The notes under the pieces are model-generated. The model saw only the letters and a list, made by a program, of their open reading frames with translations. It was not told the DNA's origin and did not search any database. The translations under genes were made by a program, and so were the position numbers. A DNA stretch of 9,080 bases from Candidatus Krumholzibacteriia bacterium (GTDB lineage: Bacteria > Krumholzibacteriota > Krumholzibacteriia > LZORAL124-64-63), in the NCBI GenBank assembly GCA_029935695.1, contig JAOZJV010000107.1, forward strand, positions 1 through 9,080, read 5' to 3'. Below, in pieces: positions 1 through 7,134 of this stretch (position 1 is its first letter; the number at the start of each line of letters is the position of its first letter).

Positions 1-2205
1 ATCAATCATCAATACGCTCTCGGTGATCTCCAGCTCCAACCAGTGAGACGGCAATTGAGTGTCAGCAAGCACCTTTTTCACCATGCCCACCACATCGGGC
101 TCCAGGAACTGACTGGCTGAAAGATTGACCGCCACCCGCAACTGCTTAAGACCCGCCTGACGCCACTGCTGCACCTGCCCGCAGGCCTGCTCCAGAACCC
201 AGCGTCCGATGGCGTGAATGTGCCCGGTTTCTTCAGCCAGGGGAATGAACCGGGTTGGGCTGATGGATCCCAGCTCGGGATGGTTCCACCGCAAGAGTGC
301 TTCGACACCCACCAGGACCCCGGTGGACAGACAGTACTGGGGCTGCCAGGCCAAACTGAATTCCTCATTTTCGATGGCCTGCCGCAAGCCTGCCTCCATG
401 GACATGCGCTCCTGGGCCCGGCGGTTCATTTCAGAACTGAAGAATCGGTATCTGTTACGGCCTTCGCTCTTGGCGGCGTACATGGCCATGTCTGCGTGCT
501 TCAGAAGGGTCTGCACATCGGCGCCATCCTCGGGATGAACAGCAATACCAATGCTGGTGGTGGTGAAAATTTCCTGTCCTGCCAGATCAAAACTCTTCTT
601 CATGGCCCGCTGAATTTTGCGCGCCACCGAAACAGCTTCCCGATCATTATCCACCGATGGCAACAGCAGGACAAATTCGTCGCCACCCAATCGGCAGAGC
701 GTATCGCCCCGGCGGATGCAACCATTCAGCCGCTCGGCAATCAATTGCAGCAGCAGGTCGCCCTTGTCATGGCCCAGGCTGTCGTTAATGTCCTTGAAGT
801 TGTCCAGATCGCAGAAAAGCAGCGCCACGTGTCTTTCGTTGCGTCGAGCGGTGGCCATGGCCCGGTCCAGTTGCTCCAGGAAGAAGGAGCGATTGGGAAG
901 CCGCGTCAAAGGATCGTAATAAGCCAGCTGGCGGATTTCCTCTTCGGTGCGTTTGCGCAAACTGATATCCGTCACCGAACCAATGAATCCTTCCAGATTC
1001 TGCCCGCCCCCAAAAATTGGTTCGGCCTGGCAGAAGACCCAGGTGGCCCTGCCCCCGGGCTTTTTGAAACGGCACTCCGCCTTGAAAGCCCGTCGTTCAC
1101 GCACTGCCATTTGCCAGGTTTCGCGCATATTCATCCGGTCATCCTGATGCACTGCCACATCCCAGCTCTGGCCCAAAACCTCTGAGAGCATACGGCCGGA
1201 AATCTCCCGCCATTTTTTGTTCACCTGGCAGATGCGGCCTTCGTGATCCAGCCTGAAAATACCCACCGGTGACGCTTCAGACATGGCCTGATAACGCCGT
1301 TCACTCTCACGCAGGGCCTTCTCCGTCAACTTCTGTTCCGTCACATCCTGCACCGTGGAGATCATCAGATTCATATCCTGCAGAGGAATATTCCTCACAG
1401 CCAGAATTTTCTCGGTTCCGTCCCGGCAGGTGATGCGCATGTCATCCCACTGCATCTTGTCCATGTCGCCGGTGGCGATGTCCTGCAGAATGCGCTGGCG
1501 AACCTGTTCCCGCTCTTCGGGGTTGGGATAAATGTTGCTGAAAAAAGTTTCCAGATCGGTGAAATCGTTCTGGGACCAGCCACCGTAAATTTCCAGAAAG
1601 AGCCGGTTGGCGTAGCCGATGTTGCCTTTATCAATGGTGTTGACGGACAAACCAATGGGCAAATTATCCAGGACGTTTTCGATGAAGATGTTGCCCTTGG
1701 ACAGCTCGGCCTCAATGCGCCGTTCGCGCGCGGACTGATCCACAAAAGTGGCCAGAATTCCGGACACTTTGCCTGCTTCATCATAAATGGGAGAACTTGA
1801 AAACTGGATGCGAATCAGGGTGCCGTCTTTTTTCAGCCCCCGCAATTCCTCATTGAAAATTTTCCCTCCGCCAGCCACCGACGCCAGAGCCATCTTGAAT
1901 TTGTGATTGTATTCGTTGGCGATGGCGGGAAATTCGGTGCCCACCACTTCGGCGCTGGTCCAGCCGGTAACCTGTTGGGCGGCCGGGTTCCAAACCGTGA
2001 CAGTGCCTTTGAGATCCAGAGCCACAACAGGGCAGGGTAATGCCTCGATGACAGGGGCTGCCACACGGCCGGCTTGCAATTCAAAACCTTGACCGGGCGA
2101 TGAAGCTGTGGATGAATTGGCAACCAATTCCTGTTCCATTGAGCCCGAAACCATGTCCCGTGCCTTTTCGCCGGGAAACTGTGGTTTTTTTCTTTCAGCG
2201 TCCAA
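1..2205 (-). CDS. Sensor protein with three PAS domains, GGDEF and EAL domains (c-di-GMP turnover); 3' end beyond the window
   Basis: The frame stays open for 735 codons and runs off the left edge. Three PAS-type segments (about residues 50-165, 170-300 and 300-425) precede a GGDEF domain (about 430-595) and the first half of an EAL domain. The diguanylate cyclase signature GGDEF is intact at 507-511, with an RxxD inhibitory-site motif at 498-501. The phosphodiesterase signature EAL is intact at 635-637, followed by the VNLSASQF and EITES metal-site motifs. About 120 residues, including the expected DDFGTG loop, are missing at the edge. No signal peptide or membrane segment is visible, so it is probably a cytoplasmic sensor that makes and/or degrades c-di-GMP in response to PAS-bound ligands or redox state; the signal is unknown. 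The chosen start is TTG at 2205, which has GGGAG six bases upstream. An ATG at 2154 with a weaker AAGG is the alternative and would remove 17 residues. Confidence 0.93.
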   Translation of the reverse strand, partial: MDAERKKPQFPGEKARDMVSGSMEQELVANSSTASSPGQGFELQAGRVAAPVIEALPCPVVALDLKGTVTVWNPAAQQVTGWTSAEVVGTEFPAIANEYNHKFKMALASVAGGGKIFNEELRGLKKDGTLIRIQFSSSPIYDEAGKVSGILATFVDQSARERRIEAELSKGNIFIENVLDNLPIGLSVNTIDKGNIGYANRLFLEIYGGWSQNDFTDLETFFSNIYPNPEEREQVRQRILQDIATGDMDKMQWDDMRITCRDGTEKILAVRNIPLQDMNLMISTVQDVTEQKLTEKALRESERRYQAMSEASPVGIFRLDHEGRICQVNKKWREISGRMLSEVLGQSWDVAVHQDDRMNMRETWQMAVRERRAFKAECRFKKPGGRATWVFCQAEPIFGGGQNLEGFIGSVTDISLRKRTEEEIRQLAYYDPLTRLPNRSFFLEQLDRAMATARRNERHVALLFCDLDNFKDINDSLGHDKGDLLLQLIAERLNGCIRRGDTLCRLGGDEFVLLLPSVDNDREAVSVARKIQRAMKKSFDLAGQEIFTTTSIGIAVHPEDGADVQTLLKHADMAMYAAKSEGRNRYRFFSSEMNRRAQERMSMEAGLRQAIENEEFSLAWQPQYCLSTGVLVGVEALLRWNHPELGSISPTRFIPLAEETGHIHAIGRWVLEQACGQVQQWRQAGLKQLRVAVNLSASQFLEPDVVGMVKKVLADTQLPSHWLELEITESVLMID

Positions 2206-2218
2206 ACTTAACTCCCAT
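2195..2218 (-). other. Possible seven-codon leader peptide overlapping the start of the PAS-GGDEF-EAL gene
   Basis: An ATG at 2218 sits five bases after GGAGGGGG (2224-2231), the strongest SD-like run in this spacer. It opens a frame MGVKFGR ending in TGA at 2197-2195, out of phase with and overlapping the TTG start at 2205. It could couple or gate translation of the large gene, or it could simply be chance. No homology can be assessed in seven codons. Confidence 0.2.
2212..2216 (-). promoter_or_regulatory. Ribosome binding site favouring the TTG start of the PAS-GGDEF-EAL gene
   Basis: GGGAG lies six bases before the TTG at 2205. This is why the rare start codon was preferred over the downstream ATG at 2154. 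The same bases also form part of the start of a seven-codon frame beginning at 2218, so the assignment is not certain. Confidence 0.45.
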
Positions 2219-2254
2219 ACGAACCCCCTCCATCATGCACAAGAATCAGTCAGG

Positions 2255-2283
2255 AATCTAAGTTAACACCCTTAAACCCGCAA
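2255..2283 (-). promoter_or_regulatory. Weak candidate promoter of the PAS-GGDEF-EAL gene
   Basis: TTGCGG (2283-2278) and TAGATT (2260-2255) are separated by 17 bases, matching the sigma70 consensus at 3/6 and 4/6 positions. Initiation near 2248 would give a leader of about 43 bases holding the SD runs. It lies in the 112-base gap after the symporter stop codon, where I see no convincing terminator, so co-transcription from the symporter promoter is equally possible. Confidence 0.25.
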
Positions 2284-2317
2284 GTTTCAACGCCACAAGA
2301 AGTTGCGCCAACTCAGC

Positions 2318-3628
2318 TTAATTCCCGGGCATTTCCAGCTCGTCCCTGTCGAAAAGACCGGCCTCAGGATTGTTAAACTCCGCCAAATCAAACTTGCCTT
2401 CACCTTTGGCCACAATGCAGGTGACGACGGCATCGCCGGAAACATTCACCGCCGTGCGCACCATATCCAGCAAACGATCCACACCTAAAATCAGGCCGAT
2501 ACCCTCGACGGGAAGGCCCACCTGGGCAAAGACCATGGACAGCATGATCAATCCCACCCCCGGAACCCCCGCCGTGCCAATGGACGCCAGCACAGCCATG
2601 AAAATCACTGTCAGATAATCAGCAATGCTCAAATCGATATTGTACACGTTGGCGATAAACACCGTGGCCACGCCCTGCATGATGGCGGTGCCATCCATGT
2701 TGATGGTCGCCCCGAAAGGAATGGTGAACGACGCCACGGAATTGCCCACCCCCAGCCGTTCGGTCACCGTGCGCAAAGTCACTGGAATGGTGGCGTTGCT
2801 GCTGGCGGTGCTGAAAGCAAACACCTGAACATTGCGCATCTTGCGCAGAAAGACGAGGGGATTGAGCCCGCTAAACACCTTCAGAGTGATCATCAACGTG
2901 ATAAAGAGATGGAACAACAAGACACCAATCAACACCAGCACATAGCCCAGCAGTTGCCCCAGCAACCCCATGCCCAGACTGGCCACCGAGTAGGCAATCA
3001 GGCAGAACACCGCGTAGGGCGCCACGCTCATGACGATGTCCACCATCTTCATCATCACTTCGTTCATGCGCTCAACACCATCGACCAGGGGCTGGGCTTT
3101 TTTGCCCACCATGAGAATACTCACACCCAGCAGGATGGCGAAAAAGATGACCTGCAACATCTCACCATTGGCCAGAGCCGCCACCGGATTGCCGGGAACG
3201 ATGTCGATCAGCACCTTGGTCAGTGGCGGAGCTTCGCGCCCGGCAAAATTGGCGGAAGTTTCGGCGTTCATGCCTTTGCCTGGAGCCACAACACCAGCCA
3301 CAATAAGGGCTGTGGCAATGGCAATGGCCGTGGTCATCATATAAAGGGCAAAACTTTTGGTGCCCACCCGGCCCAGCTGCCTCAGATTGCCAATGCCGCA
3401 CACACCACTGATCAGACTGAACAGAACCAGGGGAACTACCAGCATTTTCAGGGAATTGACGAACATTTTACCAACAACATGGAACAGGCCATCCACCAAC
3501 CAGGTGTTGATGAGGGAACCTTCAGTGTTCATCCCGGAAAAATTGATGGCCAAACCGATGATGATGCCCAGGCCCATGCCGATGAGCACTTTGATGGTGA
3601 GGTTTGCGCCATGAGGGTGGTTGGACAT
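2318..3628 (-). CDS. Dicarboxylate/amino acid:cation symporter (DAACS family), probably sodium:glutamate/aspartate type
   Basis: This 436-residue multi-pass inner-membrane carrier has the hallmarks of the GltPh/EAAT fold. Hairpin 1 carries a Ser-rich loop, STASSNATIP at 273-282. The NMDGT sodium motif is at 310-314, hairpin 2 has the Gly-rich SIGTAGVPGVG at 349-359, and the last transmembrane helix reads DMVRTAVNVSGD at 388-399. In the family, the equivalents of D388, R391, T392 and N395 bind the substrate amino and side-chain carboxyl groups, and N395/D399 belong to a sodium site. An Arg at 391 favours acidic amino acids, and the D-x-x-R-T pattern differs from that of C4-dicarboxylate DctA proteins. 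The start at 3628 was chosen because AGGAG lies six bases upstream and a strong promoter sits just before it. A frame extension to 3700 exists but would begin upstream of the -35 box. The exact substrate is inferred. Confidence 0.93.
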   Translation of the reverse strand: MSNHPHGANLTIKVLIGMGLGIIIGLAINFSGMNTEGSLINTWLVDGLFHVVGKMFVNSLKMLVVPLVLFSLISGVCGIGNLRQLGRVGTKSFALYMMTTAIAIATALIVAGVVAPGKGMNAETSANFAGREAPPLTKVLIDIVPGNPVAALANGEMLQVIFFAILLGVSILMVGKKAQPLVDGVERMNEVMMKMVDIVMSVAPYAVFCLIAYSVASLGMGLLGQLLGYVLVLIGVLLFHLFITLMITLKVFSGLNPLVFLRKMRNVQVFAFSTASSNATIPVTLRTVTERLGVGNSVASFTIPFGATINMDGTAIMQGVATVFIANVYNIDLSIADYLTVIFMAVLASIGTAGVPGVGLIMLSMVFAQVGLPVEGIGLILGVDRLLDMVRTAVNVSGDAVVTCIVAKGEGKFDLAEFNNPEAGLFDRDELEMPGN

Positions 3629-3634
3629 TTGGGG

Positions 3635-3639
3635 CTCCT
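3635..3639 (-). promoter_or_regulatory. Ribosome binding site fixing the symporter start
   Basis: AGGAG is placed six bases before ATG 3628. It sits inside the short leader expected from the promoter at 3668-3696, which decides against the upstream in-frame start at 3700. Confidence 0.8.
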
Positions 3640-3667
3640 GGTTGGGGATTGTTTTTGTTCCATGGTG

Positions 3668-3696
3668 ACTATAGCCCAACAGGAGGCGAGACTCAA
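3668..3696 (-). promoter_or_regulatory. Sigma70-type promoter of the symporter gene
   Basis: TTGAGT (3696-3691) and TATAGT (3673-3668) have exactly 17 bases between them and match the consensus at 4/6 and 5/6 positions. Transcription would start near 3661, giving a leader of about 33 bases containing the AGGAG site. It faces away from the polymer-enzyme gene that starts at 3775. Confidence 0.65.
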
Positions 3697-3728
3697 ACAC
3701 TTGATGGAATTGGCTTACTGAAGTAAAT

Positions 3729-3755
3729 TTGAGTTCAGTTCAAGCACGGTATCAT
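3729..3755 (+). promoter_or_regulatory. Candidate promoter of the membrane sulfatase-like gene
   Basis: TTGAGT (3729-3734) and TATCAT (3750-3755) flank a 15-base spacer, shorter than ideal. Initiation near 3762 would give a very short leader before ATG 3775, or about 34 bases before ATG 3796. The same -35 sequence TTGAGT is used by the divergent symporter promoter. Confidence 0.3.
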
Positions 3756-3774
3756 CCCCTGCACCACCCAGCAA

Positions 3775-6003
3775 ATGCCGAAAGTCGAAATCAAAATGGC
3801 CTCAAAAAAGGGAAAACAGAAAAAGGCTATTCCGACGCCCAAACCTCGATTCAGGCCCGGCAAATATTTTTCAGCCTCCCTCATGCTCGCTCTTCAATTA
3901 GGCTTGTTCTCAGCCTGGACCGTTTTCCGTGGCAACCATGCCGAGTTTAACCATGGTTATTTGGATCTTCTTCCCTTTTTCCTTTTGATTTCCTCAGTAT
4001 TGACCGGTCTGTTTTGGGGCATGGTCAAAATTATTCCCCTGCAAGCCCGGACCAGAGTTGTTGCCTTGATGACTCTTGTGGGCGTTTTGATCTTTTTGCA
4101 GAGCAATGTTCTGATTTGGGATTACGGTGTTTTTGATGGTGGAAATGTACCTTGGGAACGCCACCAGACCAAAGGTTGGCTGGAGCTCGGGCTTTGGGTA
4201 GGGTTGTTGTCCGGAGTCTTGTTTCGACCGAAAGCCTTGTACAAAAATTCCCAATTTGTCTGTTATCTGGTGATTATTCTTCAGGTCAGTTTGTTGACTG
4301 CCACCTCCTTCAACGGCAGCATGGGACCGTGGCATCGTGATGGAAGTTTCGCCACCGCTCCTCCACCGGATATTTATAAAATCTCAAAAAACCAAAACGT
4401 CATTCATGTCTTATTTGATGCCTTCCAAACCGATGTCTTTGAAGAGCTGGTGGCCGAAGGCAATCTGAGTGAATCCCTGGATGGGTTTGTACTGTTTCAT
4501 GACAATCTGGGCGTTGCTTCGCTGACTTCATACTGCATTCCAGCAATTTTTTCCGGTGAGATTTTTGATGGTTCAGAAAACCACGACACCTACTATCAAC
4601 GATGCGTCAATCAAAATGGATTCACCAATCAGCTGTTCGATCTTGGGTACAAGGTCAACCTGATGCCCCATCTCCCCATGGATAACAGTAAATATCACAA
4701 TCACTTTAGAATCCCCAACACCTTTGGCGGCAGTCGGGGTTCCAGGCAGAGACAAGCAGCGGCGCAACTGCTGGATGTGGGTTGGTTTCGTTCTTCTCCC
4801 CATGTCGTCAAACGTTGGCTTTTCAATGATGGCAGGTGGCGTTTCAGCAGTTGGTTTGCCACCCCAGCAGCCCATCGGTCCATTCACCACAGGGCTTTTC
4901 TGAAGGACTACATTGCAAAAATGGATCCGGTGTTGGAAGAACCGGCTTATGCTTTCTTCCATATCATGTCGCCCCACCCTCCTTTTGGGATTCTGGCTAA
5001 TGGAAGTCCGGCCTCCAAAGCCCTCCCGCTTACTCGAGAAAACTATAAATATGAAGCCCAATATTCCCTCCAGGTTTTCATGGAGATGATTCAAAAACTG
5101 AAGGACTTATCCATTTACGATGATGCCTTCATCATCATCCAGGGTGATCATGGCATCGATTTTCCACCTGTTATTGAAGGGAAAACAGTGGATTTGCCCG
5201 TGGGCCGTGGACCCACCCTTGTGGCCGTAAAAAGACCTCAGGCCAAAGGATCACTCCACACCAGTTTTGCTCCCACCTCAATTTCTGATTTGCCTTCTAC
5301 AGTGACCGATGTCCTTGGAATGAAAAGACACTATGAAGGCCCTTCCTTTTTTGAATTATCGGAAACTGAGCACCGCAGCCGTGGGTTTTTCCAACCTTTG
5401 AGCAACAACAGGGAAAATCCCATTATTCGGCGTTTTAAGGTGGATGGATCTATTTTCAAACCTGAAAACTGGCAACCCCTTGGGGAAACTGAAATTGCCA
5501 GAGACATGAATCATTACCAATGGGGCGATATGGTTGAATTTGGAGCAGGCGGGAATGCCGGTGCCTATCTGGGTATTGGCTGGAGTGTCCCCAGATCTGG
5601 AAGCCAGTGGTCAGATGGGAATCTGGTGGAACTTCATCTGCAGGTAAAAAATCCAGGGGAAGATGTTGAGCTTTTGCTGGCCATGTGGCCCTATCTCGTT
5701 CCTGGAATTCTTGAAAAGCAACGCATCCGGATTCTGGTTAATGGCCAGGAGTTGACAACCATCACGGCAACCAATCCCAATCCCAAACTTTACGTCAACA
5801 CCATACCCCGTGAAATGATTGTCTCCAATGAAATCAATATTACTTTTCAATTGCCCGATGCCACCATTCCGGCCTCCATCACCAACAGCAGTGAAAAAAG
5901 GAAGCTGGGTATTTCCATGGCCTCTGTTTGTCTTTTCCCTCAATCGTTGAAAGAAGAAATCCGCCGTAAAAAAGCTGCAGCCTCGGCACCAAAGTCAAAA
6001 TAA
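3775..6003 (+). CDS. Membrane-anchored alkaline-phosphatase/sulfatase-superfamily protein, probable phosphoglycerol- or phosphoethanolamine-type transferase acting on surface glycans
   Basis: This 742-residue protein has a Lys-rich N-terminus and about five transmembrane helices (roughly 33-51, 62-87, 95-113, 137-152, 163-182). A periplasmic catalytic domain follows (about 205-540). Expected active-site elements are visible: D215 in VIHVLFDAF, T251 in SLTSYCIPAIFSG (aligns with the nucleophilic Thr of EptA/LtaS-like enzymes), HIMSPHPP at 396-403, and QGDHG with D458 and H459. A C-terminal beta-rich segment (about 555-730) has GWSVPRSGSQWSDG, resembling the DUF7024-type domain I recall from OpgB-like and other polysaccharide-modifying proteins. 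The donor head group and acceptor cannot be told; glucan, O-antigen or a capsule are possible. True sulfatase activity is unlikely because no CxPxR motif is present. The gene is A+T-richer than its neighbours (24 and 23 G/C in rows 4081-4140 and 5401-5460, versus 36-38 per 60 in flanking genes), hinting at separate ancestry. No good SD precedes ATG 3775; ATG 3796 is the alternative start. Confidence 0.82.
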   Translation: MPKVEIKMASKKGKQKKAIPTPKPRFRPGKYFSASLMLALQLGLFSAWTVFRGNHAEFNHGYLDLLPFFLLISSVLTGLFWGMVKIIPLQARTRVVALMTLVGVLIFLQSNVLIWDYGVFDGGNVPWERHQTKGWLELGLWVGLLSGVLFRPKALYKNSQFVCYLVIILQVSLLTATSFNGSMGPWHRDGSFATAPPPDIYKISKNQNVIHVLFDAFQTDVFEELVAEGNLSESLDGFVLFHDNLGVASLTSYCIPAIFSGEIFDGSENHDTYYQRCVNQNGFTNQLFDLGYKVNLMPHLPMDNSKYHNHFRIPNTFGGSRGSRQRQAAAQLLDVGWFRSSPHVVKRWLFNDGRWRFSSWFATPAAHRSIHHRAFLKDYIAKMDPVLEEPAYAFFHIMSPHPPFGILANGSPASKALPLTRENYKYEAQYSLQVFMEMIQKLKDLSIYDDAFIIIQGDHGIDFPPVIEGKTVDLPVGRGPTLVAVKRPQAKGSLHTSFAPTSISDLPSTVTDVLGMKRHYEGPSFFELSETEHRSRGFFQPLSNNRENPIIRRFKVDGSIFKPENWQPLGETEIARDMNHYQWGDMVEFGAGGNAGAYLGIGWSVPRSGSQWSDGNLVELHLQVKNPGEDVELLLAMWPYLVPGILEKQRIRILVNGQELTTITATNPNPKLYVNTIPREMIVSNEINITFQLPDATIPASITNSSEKRKLGISMASVCLFPQSLKEEIRRKKAAASAPKSK

Positions 6004-6027
6004 ACCCAGGCTCCGAATACTCTGTTT

Positions 6028-7134
6028 TTAAATATCCAAAGATGGTTGCTTGTTCAATTCAAATTCCTTGAAGTAGCAAATCCGGGTATGCTTTGTCTCA
6101 GGATCGATGAGGTGAAACGAATTGCCCTGACACACATCCCACTTTTTGCAGTCGGCGCACTCCCCCTCGCGCAACCATTTCCGGTTGCGAAAACACTGGT
6201 AACCTTTTTCCCAAACTTCGCAGAAATCATCATCAATGATGTTGCCCTGGGAGAAACTGCGATCAATGTTGGGACAAGCCAGAATGGCGCCGTCGGCCAT
6301 GATCCCCGCCACGTTCACTCCCGCACGGCAAAAGAAAGGATGATCCCGCACCGTGGTATCGCAGGAACCCAGATATCCGGACTCGCTGTAAGTGATGGCC
6401 GGCCCTGGAGTACCGCGGCGGTGGGCCGTCCAGGTCATGAGCTGCTGAAAGCTTTTCTTGTCCAGAATCAGATCGGGATCACTGGCGGCCCGGCCAATGG
6501 GCGATATGGTGAACAGACGCCAGCGCTTCACTCCCATTTCAGCCAGCAGATCACGGGTTTCATCCAGTTGATCCAGATTCTTGCGGTGCACGCAGGTGAC
6601 CACATCCAGAGTCTGAATCCAGGGCGCTGCAGCAAGCATTCGCAGGGTCTGCGCCGCCCTTTCGTAAGAGCCTTTCCGGCCCCGCAGCCAATCGTGAATT
6701 TCCGGTGGTCCATCCAGGCTGACGGTGATGGTGCACATGCCTGCACGCCGGGCTTCTTCCACTTTTTCCGGCGTCCAGCCCCAGCCGTTGGTGACCATAC
6801 CCCAGGGAAAACCCAGATCGGTGATGGCGCGGCCCAACTTGAAAAAATCAGGATAAACCAGGGGTTCGCCCCCAGTCAAAGCCACGGTGATGCGCGAAGG
6901 ATCATGGCGGCGGCGGATGCCCTCCAAAACCTTGAGCACACTTTCATGAGACAGGTCAGGCATGTCATGACTGGAAGTGCAGTCACTGCCACAGTGACGA
7001 CAGGACAGATTGCAGCGCTGGGTCAGTTCAAAAAACAGGTAGGTGAGGTCGTGCAGCTTCCGTTGGGAGGCCTGCTGCATGGGCAGAAGCTTTTCGTGAA
7101 TCCAGCGCCCGGCCGGACCCTTGTCCCTAATCAC
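6028..7134 (-). CDS. Radical SAM/SPASM enzyme of the rSAM/lipoprotein system (TIGR04133-like)
   Basis: This 368-residue protein has the radical SAM cluster motif CNLSCRHC (C41, C45, C48), which binds the 4Fe-4S that cleaves S-adenosylmethionine, and the SAM-binding GGEP at 88-91. The C-terminal SPASM region carries cysteines at 269, 287 (G-x4-C), 326, 329, 335 and 353, for one or two auxiliary clusters. The position where many SPASM proteins have a further Cys, four after C335, is Ser339. The segments HDLTYLFFELTQRCNLSC, RHCGSDC, FFCRAGVNVAG, QGNI and CQGNSFHL match what I remember of TIGR04133, the enzyme that accompanies a TIGR04134 lipoprotein. The GTG start overlaps the lipoprotein stop by 8 bases and keeps the N-terminal stretch typical of the family. 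Likely cytoplasmic; it may modify the lipoprotein precursor or another peptide, but the reaction is unknown. Its stop lies 24 bases from that of the convergent gene. Confidence 0.88.
   Translation of the reverse strand: MIRDKGPAGRWIHEKLLPMQQASQRKLHDLTYLFFELTQRCNLSCRHCGSDCTSSHDMPDLSHESVLKVLEGIRRRHDPSRITVALTGGEPLVYPDFFKLGRAITDLGFPWGMVTNGWGWTPEKVEEARRAGMCTITVSLDGPPEIHDWLRGRKGSYERAAQTLRMLAAAPWIQTLDVVTCVHRKNLDQLDETRDLLAEMGVKRWRLFTISPIGRAASDPDLILDKKSFQQLMTWTAHRRGTPGPAITYSESGYLGSCDTTVRDHPFFCRAGVNVAGIMADGAILACPNIDRSFSQGNIIDDDFCEVWEKGYQCFRNRKWLREGECADCKKWDVCQGNSFHLIDPETKHTRICYFKEFELNKQPSLDI

Noticed and set aside
214..1185. A 323-codon open frame on the plus strand
   Set aside because: It lies wholly antisense to the GGDEF-EAL coding region, whose domain motifs are unmistakable, and its translation has no recognisable domain.
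2296..2312. Short inverted repeat AGTTG/CAACT after the symporter stop
   Set aside because: Five base pairs with a three-base loop and no T-run; too weak to call a terminator.
3629..3700. A 24-residue N-terminal extension of the symporter
   Set aside because: It would start upstream of the -35 box and lacks an SD, while ATG 3628 has AGGAG at ideal spacing.
2909..3721. A 270-codon plus-strand frame rich in His and Gln
   Set aside because: The composition is the complement of hydrophobic symporter codons; it covers that gene and its promoter.
4525..4545. Formylglycine-type sulfatase active site at CIPA
   Set aside because: The required Arg of CxPxR is missing, and the preceding Thr aligns better with transferase nucleophiles.
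5979..6012. Possible terminator hairpin (AGCCTCGG with CCCAGGCT) at the convergent gene ends
   Set aside because: Stem has one mismatch, the loop is 18 bases, and the T-run begins over 10 bases downstream; it does not look like an intrinsic terminator.
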